DNA of 20,360 bases. Origin: a virus. The stretch is taken from IMG/VR virus record IMGVR_UViG_3300047557_002672, positions 1 to 20,360 of that record; one strand, written 5' to 3'. The translations under genes and the position numbers were made by a program. The notes beneath the pieces are model-generated. The model made no database searches, had not been told where the DNA came from, and saw nothing but the letters and a program-made list of their open reading frames with translations. Positions 7,435-14,704 of this stretch are shown here, piece by piece (within the stretch, counting starts at the first letter, position 1; each line of letters opens with the position of its first letter).

Positions 7435-7442
7435 TATTTATC
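7435..7442 (-). promoter_or_regulatory. Late-type promoter of the gp13-like gene (GATAAATA)
   Basis: The minus strand reads GATAAATA, one base from the T4 late consensus, 21 nt upstream of the ATG at 7413. It lies in the 101-bp divergent region shared with the gp14-like gene. An AAGGA ribosome site follows. Confidence 0.5.
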
Positions 7443-7514
7443 AGTTGTGGCTGCTATTCTATGGTCAGAACTTTGTTTAAAAAGTGTAAATACATATAGA
7501 AAAAGGAAACTAAA

Positions 7515-8633
7515 ATGCCACCTCTTAGTTTATGGCGCGGTGTAGCCGTCAAGACAAATGATTACAAATTTATAGACAGAATTGTTTCTGAACAATATAA
7601 AATTGGTGGAACTGAATTTTATATTCATAAGATAATTGGTGTAACACCACAAGGATATGAAGACAAACTAACCGTTAATCTGGACTTGACTGGTAATAAT
7701 GATCCTGCACTTACCATTCAAGACGTATTAAACATGGAAAATAGGGATAGAAAGTACGAAACTACAGTATATAGTTTAAAAGGACACTATCAAGTAAGCG
7801 ACACAGAATTTGATTTAAGACAATTTGGACTATTTTTAACAAACGAAACAATATTCATAACTTTTCATCAAAACGACATGGTTGACCAATTGGGCCGCAG
7901 GCTTATGAGCGGAGACGTAATTGAAATTTTACACCAGCGTGACGATTTGGTTATGGGATCACCTGCCGCTATCAGTAAATATTATGTTGTTGAAGAAGGT
8001 ACACGACCAGCAGAAGGATATAGCCCAACTTGGTGGCCGCATATTTGGAGAGTCAAGTGCAATCCAATCACTGATACACAAGAATTCAGAGATATTCTAG
8101 AGCTGCCAATATTGGATGCCAGTGGAGATCCTGTGCCAAATCCAAACGGGGGAGGAGCAAATGCTACCGTGAAAGATGTCTTAAGTACCAGAGAAGCAGA
8201 GCTTAAAATTAATGATGCATTGGTTGAACAAGCTAACATTGAAGTACCATTTAGATATTTCCAAGCACAACATTTTTATGTTTTACCCAACCAAAATCCA
8301 AATTTCATGGGTCAGGATATATGGACAGGGGATGGTATCCCACCAAATGGTAGCAAGCCAGTGGCAAATGGAAATACATGGCCTAGTAACCCATTAGAAG
8401 GTGATTATTTCTTACGAACAGATTATACACCTCCACAGTTATACAAGAGAGAAGCATCCAAGTGGATACGAATACAAACTGCATGGAGAAACACTTGGAA
8501 ACCTGCAAACCAAACTCTTGCCAGCTTCATTAATAACACAAATATCACAACAAATACTGACGGCACACAAGCCCCAGAACAGCAAAATATTAGAAATGCA
8601 GTTAAACCAAAATTAGATCCAGACATCATATAG
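7515..8633 (+). CDS. gp14: Neck protein (T4 gp14-like) with C-terminal extension
   Basis: 372 residues, longer than T4 gp14 (256). The N-terminal half follows the gp14 pattern: DRIVSEQYKIGGTEFYIHK (21-39), TIQDVLNMENRDRKYE (67-82), FGLFLTNETIFITFH (104-118) and the segment GRRLMSGDVIEILHQRDDL (127-145). Then come KYYVVEEGTRPAEGYSPTWW (155-174) and HIWRVKCNPITDTQEFRDIL. With gp13 and gp15 this protein forms the neck hexamer between head and tail. Residues about 288-325 (NPLEGDYFLRT, then ASKWIRI) resemble the 'G-xx-W' modules of the sheath and gp15, suggesting a surface decoration. The start has an AAAAAGGAAA ribosome site. The gene is divergent from gp13, 101 bp apart, and heads a compact plus-strand group. 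The family call rests on pattern and on the gp13/gp14/gp15 neighbourhood. Confidence 0.68.
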   Translation: MPPLSLWRGVAVKTNDYKFIDRIVSEQYKIGGTEFYIHKIIGVTPQGYEDKLTVNLDLTGNNDPALTIQDVLNMENRDRKYETTVYSLKGHYQVSDTEFDLRQFGLFLTNETIFITFHQNDMVDQLGRRLMSGDVIEILHQRDDLVMGSPAAISKYYVVEEGTRPAEGYSPTWWPHIWRVKCNPITDTQEFRDILELPILDASGDPVPNPNGGGANATVKDVLSTREAELKINDALVEQANIEVPFRYFQAQHFYVLPNQNPNFMGQDIWTGDGIPPNGSKPVANGNTWPSNPLEGDYFLRTDYTPPQLYKREASKWIRIQTAWRNTWKPANQTLASFINNTNITTNTDGTQAPEQQNIRNAVKPKLDPDII

Positions 8634-8641
8634 GAGAAATC

Positions 8642-9271
8642 ATGAGCTTTACCTTTAATTTTACACAAGAAAAATTAGCAAAATGTATCAAAAACACACA
8701 GAGCGCATCCTGGTATCCTGCGTTAGTTGATATTTTACCAAAATATCAAATTAATACAGAAAAAAGAGTTTCTGCATGGTTAGCACAGTGTGGTCATGAA
8801 AGTGGAGATTTCAACATTCTACAAGAAAACCTTAATTATAGTGCCAAAGGATTAAAAACTGTATTTTCAAAATACTTTTTGACAGAAGAAATGGCAAACC
8901 AATACCAGCGCAATCCTGAAAAAATCGCCAACTATGTATATGGAAACAGAATGGGTAATGGTCCAGAAAATACCGGCGATGGTTTTAAATTTAGAGGAAG
9001 AGGACTAATACAGATTACCGGCAAACAAAATTATACAGCCTGTAGCGAAGCTTTATATGGAAGTAAAATACTTCTGGAAAATCCAGATTTACTTGTTGAA
9101 ATAGATGGTGCTGTGAGAAGTGCATGTTGGTTCTGGAATTCCAGAAAATTAAACACAGAAGCTGATAAGGAAGACCATGTTGCCTTAACTAAAAAAATTA
9201 ATGGAGGCACACACGGATTAGATGATAGAATTGCACGATATAATCGTTGTTTTCCTATTTTAAATTCATAA
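8642..9271 (+). CDS. GH19-family endolysin (chitinase-like lysozyme)
   Basis: A 209-residue glycoside hydrolase family 19 catalytic domain and nothing else. The catalytic Glu is E53 in QCGHESGDF. It is followed by QENLNYSAKGL (61-71), the phage endolysin form of the second active-site region, then NRMGNGPENTGDGFKFRGRG (102-121, with the core GRGLIQITGKQNY), NPDLL (147-151) and KINGGTHGLDDRIARYN (185-201). In phages, GH19 enzymes cleave the glycan strands of peptidoglycan. No signal peptide, membrane segment or cell-wall binding domain is visible, so release would need a holin encoded elsewhere or delivery with the virion. A clear GGAG ribosome site precedes the ATG, 8 nt after the gp14 stop. 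It sits between two neck genes, which is not the T4 arrangement. Confidence 0.9.
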   Translation: MSFTFNFTQEKLAKCIKNTQSASWYPALVDILPKYQINTEKRVSAWLAQCGHESGDFNILQENLNYSAKGLKTVFSKYFLTEEMANQYQRNPEKIANYVYGNRMGNGPENTGDGFKFRGRGLIQITGKQNYTACSEALYGSKILLENPDLLVEIDGAVRSACWFWNSRKLNTEADKEDHVALTKKINGGTHGLDDRIARYNRCFPILNS

Positions 9272-9293
9272 CTATCAGAAAGTAAATACATTT

Positions 9294-10946
9294 ATGCAAT
9301 ATTGGTATTCAGCACAATTAAGACAGTATAGATTACAATTCATACGTGCATTCAGTAATTTTACTGTAAAAACAGGAAGAGGTGGACCCACTGGTGAACC
9401 AGAATTCATCAGAGTGCCTTGCAGGTACGGTGATTCAACAAGAATCGCTTCAAGTATAGTACGAGGCAACAGTGAAAACAAAATACTTGCTGTTCCATTT
9501 ATCAGTTGCTATATATCCAATCTTGCAATGAGTCCAAACCGTCGTCAGGATCCACAACTTGTAGTGCCGGTTGTAGTAAATGAACGTGCATATAACAATG
9601 AAACACAACGATATACAAATGAAATAGGAAATAGGTATACAGTTGAGCGATATATGCCCGTACCATATGATTTAACAATGCAGGTAGATATCTGGAGTGA
9701 CAATCTTGACATTAAAGAACAACTACTAGAACAAATACTTGTTCTGTACAACCCATCAATTGATATACAAACAAGTGTAAATCCCCTGGACTGGACCGTC
9801 TTGAGTTACATAGAAATGCAGGACTCTATTACATGGTCAAGCAGAAGCATTCCAGTAGGCACAGATAACCCAATTGACGTAGCAAGTTTAGTTTTTAAAA
9901 TACCTATTTGGATTAATCCACCTGCAAAAGTAAAGAAGCAGTCAATAATTCAACAAATAGTTTCAAATATTGTACAGGGGTCAAAAGAAGCCGACGCTGT
10001 TGAATGGAATGAATATCAATTCATAACTAGATCTATTGTTACACCAGGGAATGCAACTATCAAACTATATCCACAAGCTGGTGGCTCCTATCAAATAAGT
10101 TTATGTGATGACAGTTTTGATTCTACTGACAGAGATCATCTTCCAACTATAACATTTGCCGGAACAACACCTAGCTTTTTTAACGGACAACAATTTTTGT
10201 GGAATGGACGCACAATCACAATCAATCATTCCACATTAAATGAAGCTCTCAATGATATAAAGTCAGGACTTACAGGGACAAAACTTAACTGCCAATTATA
10301 TAATAATACATCTCTGCAATTTATAAATTCCGATGGTGGAGATAATATTTTTGAAGATATTGTTCCAGGAAGTCTTGCAGCATTAGGATTACAATCTGGA
10401 ACTTACCAGGGCGGTTCATACGCTTGGTGGAGACTTTTAACGTTGTATGGAAATCTTCAACCATACAGTGAGTTTGGTAGCAATGCAAGCCAGTTACGAA
10501 TAAAAACAACACTAGATTTGGATCAAACAACTACTGATATTATTGGGTGGATATCTCCTGTAGCTACCAACCAAAATATTTTGATATGGACTCCCGATTT
10601 TGAAAGTTTTCCGGCAACATCCTTACCTGATATCACTATGATTGTAAACCCACTACAATCAGGCCCAGGTGCTGAATTACCACCAGCTGCTATAGGACAA
10701 CGATACTTACTTACAGAAAAACCCGCTGAGTCAAGTGCACGGTGGGGAAACATAACTGCACAAGAAAATGATATAATAGAATTTGATGGAAATGAGTGGA
10801 AAGTTTCGTGGAGTGCTGCCGCAAATACCAATGGAGCACAAATTGTAAAAAATAATTTTAGCGGGATTTACTACGTATACAATACATCTTGGACACCATT
10901 ATTACAACAAGAGTATTCACAAGGATATTGGAGACTGTCACTATGA
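9294..10946 (+). CDS. gp15: Proximal tail sheath stabiliser / tail terminator (T4 gp15-like), extended
   Basis: Residues 1-225 match the gp15 layout: YWYSAQLRQYRLQFIRAFSN (3-22), then FIRVPCRYGD (38-47), KILAVPFISCYISNL (63-77), RYMPVPYDLTMQVDIWSDN (119-137), EQILVLYNPSIDIQ (146-159) and a final VFKIPIWINPP (200-210). T4 gp15 (272 residues) caps the sheath and tube polymers and docks the tail to the neck. Here about 320 extra residues follow: a flagellin-hook-IN-like module (285-370, FLWNGRTITI, then AALGL) and 'G-xx-W'-type segments (460-540, PPAAIGQRYLL, EFDGNEWKV). Both types also occur in the giant sheath, its expected binding partner. The gene ends in an ATGA overlap with the nucleotidyltransferase gene. 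The ribosome site is weak (AGAAAG). Confidence 0.72.
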   Translation: MQYWYSAQLRQYRLQFIRAFSNFTVKTGRGGPTGEPEFIRVPCRYGDSTRIASSIVRGNSENKILAVPFISCYISNLAMSPNRRQDPQLVVPVVVNERAYNNETQRYTNEIGNRYTVERYMPVPYDLTMQVDIWSDNLDIKEQLLEQILVLYNPSIDIQTSVNPLDWTVLSYIEMQDSITWSSRSIPVGTDNPIDVASLVFKIPIWINPPAKVKKQSIIQQIVSNIVQGSKEADAVEWNEYQFITRSIVTPGNATIKLYPQAGGSYQISLCDDSFDSTDRDHLPTITFAGTTPSFFNGQQFLWNGRTITINHSTLNEALNDIKSGLTGTKLNCQLYNNTSLQFINSDGGDNIFEDIVPGSLAALGLQSGTYQGGSYAWWRLLTLYGNLQPYSEFGSNASQLRIKTTLDLDQTTTDIIGWISPVATNQNILIWTPDFESFPATSLPDITMIVNPLQSGPGAELPPAAIGQRYLLTEKPAESSARWGNITAQENDIIEFDGNEWKVSWSAAANTNGAQIVKNNFSGIYYVYNTSWTPLLQQEYSQGYWRLSL

Positions 10947-11695
10947 CAAGACATATGTTAACAGAATTACAACGTAAAATAAACATGAAAACATTTACAA
11001 GCATGTTTACCCCAGAAATTAGAAAAGTCATTAAAGCTATGACAAAATATGGATTTGAGGTTAGGATAGTCGGCGGCGCAGTACGTGACTTTATGTTAGG
11101 TAAAGCTCCAAGAGATGTTGACCTAGCAACAAATGCAGACCCAGCTGAAATCATTTATATTTTTGATAGCGAAGGAATTGAATATGACGCCAGTGGAATA
11201 GTTCATGGAACTGTAAAGGCTGTATTTGGAAAAATCAAGGTTGACCTTTCAAGTATAACATACAAACTACGTAAAGATCCTGGTGGTGTAACTGTAGAGA
11301 GAATTAGTAGCTGGGAACAAGATAGTAAAAATCGTGATCTTACTGTGAATAGCATGAGTGTTGATATGGATGGACATTTACATGACTACCAAGATGCATT
11401 AAAAGATTTAGATAACCAGCTAATAAGATTTTGCCCAAATATAGAAAATAGAATTGTTCAAGCCCCAATACATCTGCTTAGATGGATCAAGGGCATTGCA
11501 CACATGGAAAATCCCAAATGGTTAAAAAAAGATAAGGAATTAGTACAAAAACATGCAGATCTTCTTAAAGATATAAAAGATGATAAGCGCGTGCAGCTTT
11601 TGTTAGCAGAACTTTTAAAAAGTCCACATAAAGATAAATTATTTAAAATGATGTGTGACCTTAACATAGCACAAAATCTAGATCTTATTTGCTAA
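10943..11695 (+). CDS. Minimal tRNA nucleotidyltransferase / poly(A) polymerase-like protein (class II head domain)
   Basis: 250 residues from the ATG at 10943. I prefer this to an ATG 18 codons upstream because it makes an ATGA overlap with gp15 and has GGAG 9 nt before it. The class II nucleotidyltransferase signature is intact: RIVGGAVRDFMLG (41-53), catalytic Asp pair in PRDVDLATNAD (56-66), GTVKAVFGKIKVDLSS (89-104), then NRDLTVNSMS (130-139), DYQDALKDLDNQLIRF (148-163) and a neck-like segment NRIVQAPIHLLRWIKG (169-184). Bacterial CCA-adding enzymes are about 400 residues, so most of the body and tail, which hold the tRNA, are missing. It may repair tRNA 3' ends or add A residues; which nucleotide it adds cannot be told. 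The tRNA gene in this window already encodes CCA. Confidence 0.8.
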   Translation: MTRHMLTELQRKINMKTFTSMFTPEIRKVIKAMTKYGFEVRIVGGAVRDFMLGKAPRDVDLATNADPAEIIYIFDSEGIEYDASGIVHGTVKAVFGKIKVDLSSITYKLRKDPGGVTVERISSWEQDSKNRDLTVNSMSVDMDGHLHDYQDALKDLDNQLIRFCPNIENRIVQAPIHLLRWIKGIAHMENPKWLKKDKELVQKHADLLKDIKDDKRVQLLLAELLKSPHKDKLFKMMCDLNIAQNLDLIC

Positions 11696-11718
11696 TTATA
11701 TAAAAATTCTTGTATAAT
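11689..11718 (+). promoter_or_regulatory. Sigma70-like promoter of the sugar operon, possibly leaderless
   Basis: TTGCTA (11689-11694), 18 nt, then TATAAT (11713-11718), only 5 nt before the ATG at 11724. No Shine-Dalgarno sequence lies before that ATG. Transcription would start at or next to the A of the ATG. The architecture (TTGC-A, 18 nt, TATAAT, 5 nt, ATG) is repeated before the minus-strand endonuclease at 20290. Confidence 0.55.
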
Positions 11719-11723
11719 ATATT

Positions 11724-12566
11724 ATGCAAGAAAAAGATTTGATCATTGGTGCAGTTACTAATTATAACTGGGACAAAATAAAATACTGGGCTAATAGCAT
11801 TGTGAGGTCTGGATTCAAAGGAGACAAGGTAGTATTAGTCTTTAATGGACCAGCAGATGTTATTAAACACTTACATGACCTTGGATTTGAAACATTATTT
11901 TTTCAAAGAGACGATGTAGGTAATTGCTACGCAAATATGCCTGTTGTTATAGTAGTAGATAGATTTTTTTACCTATGGCAGTTTTTATGTTCTCGCCCCA
12001 ATACTTATAGATATGTTATTTCCACTGACGTTAAGGATGTAGTTTTTCAAACAAATCCATCTGAATGGTTGCTAAACAATATTGGTGATTATGAATTGTT
12101 AGCATCAGGAGAGAGTTTGACATATCAAAACGAACCATGGGGTGATGACAACCTTAAAGGTAGCTTCCCATTTATATATGAAAGCTTGAAAACTAAGCCT
12201 ATATGGAATTGCGGAGTACAAGCTGGTCGCCAACAAGCAATACAAGATTTATGGATTCAATTATATCTTATTTCAAAAACAGCAGGTAGACATAATGGAG
12301 ATCAAGCAGCGTACAATATGTTATTGAATTCTCGCCCATGGAAACTAATAACAAAGTTTACCATGAGCGAAAGTGGGTGGGCCTGTCAAGCAGGAACCAC
12401 AGTAGACCCTCTTAAAATTGAAAGTTTTAAACCACACCTATTAGAACCCACTCCTGTTTGGAGTAATGAACTGTCACATACAAGTCAGGGACTTATTCAC
12501 GCAGTAGTTCATCAGTGGGACAGAGTTCCAAACTGGCATGCAGACATTGAACGGAGATATGGATAA
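11724..12566 (+). CDS. GT-A type glycosyltransferase
   Basis: 280 residues. It begins with a beta strand and nucleotide-sugar binding start (LIIGAVTNYNW, 6-16) and continues with VVLVFNGP (36-43). A DxxD metal-binding-like motif lies at 102-105 (STDVKDVVFQTNP), equivalent to the DxD that holds Mn2+ and the UDP- or GDP-sugar. Then come IWNCGVQAG (160-168), HNGDQAAYNMLL, the acceptor-side Asp region, and a C-terminal HAVVHQWDRVPNW. The pattern DVKDVVFQ with a late VHQWDR recalls eukaryotic-type glycosyltransferase-like families, but I cannot name one. It is the first gene of a five-gene operon and overlaps the next gene by one base (TAATG). Donor and acceptor unknown. The upstream promoter leaves almost no leader. 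Confidence 0.7.
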   Translation: MQEKDLIIGAVTNYNWDKIKYWANSIVRSGFKGDKVVLVFNGPADVIKHLHDLGFETLFFQRDDVGNCYANMPVVIVVDRFFYLWQFLCSRPNTYRYVISTDVKDVVFQTNPSEWLLNNIGDYELLASGESLTYQNEPWGDDNLKGSFPFIYESLKTKPIWNCGVQAGRQQAIQDLWIQLYLISKTAGRHNGDQAAYNMLLNSRPWKLITKFTMSESGWACQAGTTVDPLKIESFKPHLLEPTPVWSNELSHTSQGLIHAVVHQWDRVPNWHADIERRYG

Positions 12567-13558
12567 TGCAAATAAATGTAAATCTGGATACGCTATACGA
12601 AGAACAAGATAAAGCAATTAAAAATGTGCGACAAATGCCTACTTACTTACCTGGAAAAAGTATAGTTACAAGCTCATACAGGCAAGAATTGCCCAGCACA
12701 TTTGTTCTGCTTACAGAGTTGAATAGACTAGAGTTCAACATTCCAATTGAAGTTTTCTATAGAGAAAATGAACTTAACGATGATGAAATAAGTGAGTTAA
12801 CAAAAATAAATCCTGCATTAATTCAATGCAAAAAGATCGCAAGTGAATGCCCAAATTTTACAGATAGATATAATAATAACAAAGGGTGGGGTGTAAAAAC
12901 CTATGCTATAGTTGAAAGCGCATACCAAGAAAATTTGTGGATTGATGGAGACAATGTCCCAATTAAAAATTGTATGTATCTTTTTGATGATCCAGAGTAT
13001 AAAACAAAAGGATCCTTGTTCTGGAGAGATGTATATAGTATAGACAGATCAAACCAGTATTGTGATACCAGTTCTTTCTGGAAAATATTTAATGTTCCAC
13101 CAAATGATGGTGAGCCATTTGAAAGTGGACAATTTATTTTGAATAAACCGGTAGTATGGAACCAAATCAATTTAATGCTACATTTCACCGACAATAGTAA
13201 CATCTATTTTAATTTTGGCGGAGATGCCGAATGCTGGAGAATGGCATGGCAATTATACTCAATCAAGAATAATCAGTATTTTTCAGCATGGAATTATCAT
13301 GCCAGCGAAGAAGTGCCTTATGGGTTTATTCCATATGGACCATTCCATAAAGGAGCGGTAAATCCCTGGAAAAAATATGGGGGAGGTTCTGTTATGGTCC
13401 AGAGAGATCGTAATGGTCATGAAATTTTCAACCATAGAAACTTAACTAAATGGAACTGGCAAAAAAATATCTTTAATGAAGATATCACAAATGAGCAAAC
13501 ATATCACATGATCATCAATCATTTAAAATACAAATATAATATTAAGGATAAAACATGA
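12566..13558 (+). CDS. Mannosyltransferase-like GT-A protein (MNN2/MNT-type fold)
   Basis: 330 residues resembling the fungal alpha-mannosyltransferase group (Pfam Mannosyl_trans3). Key segments: IVTSSYRQELPSTFVLLTEL (33-52), IPIEVFYRENEL (59-70), WGVKTYAIVESAYQENLWID (108-127), a DxD-type metal site D127-G-D129-N with the family's following VPI, LFDDPEYKTKGSLFWRD (139-155), ESGQFILNKP, and an acidic FGGDAECWRMAWQL near residue 220. The family transfers mannose from GDP-mannose, but sugar identity in phages is unknown. The start overlaps the preceding stop by one base, with GGAG upstream. It ends in an ATGA overlap with the next gene, so translation of all three glycosyltransferases is probably coupled. 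No membrane segment or signal peptide is visible; it would act in the cytoplasm. Confidence 0.8.
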   Translation: MQINVNLDTLYEEQDKAIKNVRQMPTYLPGKSIVTSSYRQELPSTFVLLTELNRLEFNIPIEVFYRENELNDDEISELTKINPALIQCKKIASECPNFTDRYNNNKGWGVKTYAIVESAYQENLWIDGDNVPIKNCMYLFDDPEYKTKGSLFWRDVYSIDRSNQYCDTSSFWKIFNVPPNDGEPFESGQFILNKPVVWNQINLMLHFTDNSNIYFNFGGDAECWRMAWQLYSIKNNQYFSAWNYHASEEVPYGFIPYGPFHKGAVNPWKKYGGGSVMVQRDRNGHEIFNHRNLTKWNWQKNIFNEDITNEQTYHMIINHLKYKYNIKDKT

Positions 13559-14703
13559 CCACAGATATGACACTATTCAAATATCCAACAGAATGGAATA
13601 TTAAAAGAGAACCAGCCAGACCCAAAGAACTTAGAGTTTGTAATTTTGAAAAAACATATGATTATGACACACTCTGGAATGACATAATACAAATTAACAA
13701 TAATACTATTGTTTGTATAGGACCTCCATTATATCAAACAGTTGATTTTTTAGAACAAAACTGTAAATTTATGGATGATGAAAATCAATTTCTTGATTGG
13801 CAACACATTTCTCTTGATAGGGTATCAGTTGTAGCATTTCGCGTTACAAAGCCTATTAAATTCCTAAAAATTACATGCTACAATAATCAATATATCTTAC
13901 CCGTAAACAAACCAAGTTTTGACTTTCAAAATAAAAAGGTTGCCGTTACAATATGCAAGAATACTGAAATTTCATGGATTAAACAGTGGTTGGAATATCA
14001 TAAGGTAGTGTACAATCTTGAGGGTGCATTACTGTACAATAACCAGAGCACCATGTACACAACACCGGAGTTACAGGATGCTCTACAACGAGAAGATATG
14101 AAAGTTACAGTCGTTGATTACGATGTTCCTTTCGGTACACTTGGTGGGGGAGCATGGGAATGGGATGGAAAGAAAGGTGATTCCTTGCCATGGGACAGTG
14201 ATTTTTCCCAATATGTAATGTTAGAGCATGCCAAGTGGCGATACCTGTTCTGTGCAGATCTTGTTTTAAATATGGATCTGGATGAACTCCTACTCACAAA
14301 TGGCAAGACATTAGATGAACTTAGTTATATCTGCAAAAATGGTGATTATTCTACACTACTTTATCAAGGTATTTGGATTGAACCTGTAAACGTATATACT
14401 CAGACCGAAGCAAAATATGAAAACCCAGATGTCAGACACTTTAAAAATTATTATATGACTGCTAACCAAGTTCACAAAGGTGTTCCGATCAAATATATGC
14501 TGTGTCCCGGCAGAAATATAACCAATCAATGGCTTCTTCACAGAACGTCTGGACCATATATACATACTAAAGATGTTACTTATGGACATTTCATGGCAAT
14601 GAACACTGGTTGGAGTTGGAAACGAGACACATATACTCAAGATAAGGAATTACTAGTACCAGTTGAAGAATTAAAAAATAACCTTAACAAAGTCTGGAAA
14701 TAA
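13555..14703 (+). CDS. GT92/GT2-like glycosyltransferase
   Basis: 382 residues. An N-terminal part of about 125 residues of unknown role precedes a GT-A domain. The domain opens with KVAVTICKNTEISWIKQWLE (128-147), then YHKVVYNLEGALLYNNQST (148-166). It carries the metal site N-M-D241-L-D243-E244, as in families of the GT92/DUF23 and Glyco_tranf_2_4 type, and a late HTKDVTYGHFMAMNTGW, in the place of the family's acceptor-side His. AAGGAT lies upstream of the ATG, which overlaps the previous gene by 4 bp. The next gene begins one base after its stop. The sugar donor cannot be predicted. Confidence 0.78.
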   Translation: MTTDMTLFKYPTEWNIKREPARPKELRVCNFEKTYDYDTLWNDIIQINNNTIVCIGPPLYQTVDFLEQNCKFMDDENQFLDWQHISLDRVSVVAFRVTKPIKFLKITCYNNQYILPVNKPSFDFQNKKVAVTICKNTEISWIKQWLEYHKVVYNLEGALLYNNQSTMYTTPELQDALQREDMKVTVVDYDVPFGTLGGGAWEWDGKKGDSLPWDSDFSQYVMLEHAKWRYLFCADLVLNMDLDELLLTNGKTLDELSYICKNGDYSTLLYQGIWIEPVNVYTQTEAKYENPDVRHFKNYYMTANQVHKGVPIKYMLCPGRNITNQWLLHRTSGPYIHTKDVTYGHFMAMNTGWSWKRDTYTQDKELLVPVEELKNNLNKVWK

Positions 14704-14704
14704 T

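Noticed and set aside
8212-8616. Short plus-strand frames inside the gp14-like gene
   Set aside because: They lie in another frame of a well-supported gene and have no independent ribosome site or domain.
7486-9291. Shared GTAAATACAT at 7486-7495 and 9282-9291 as a variant late promoter for gp14 and gp15
   Set aside because: The second copy ends only 2 nt before the gp15 start codon and both deviate from NATAAATA. Chance similarity in AT-rich DNA is the simpler explanation.
10889-10942. Upstream ATG (10889) for the nucleotidyltransferase gene
   Set aside because: It lies 58 nt inside gp15 with no ribosome site. The ATG at 10943 has GGAG and an ATGA overlap, and the extra 18 residues do not match the family.
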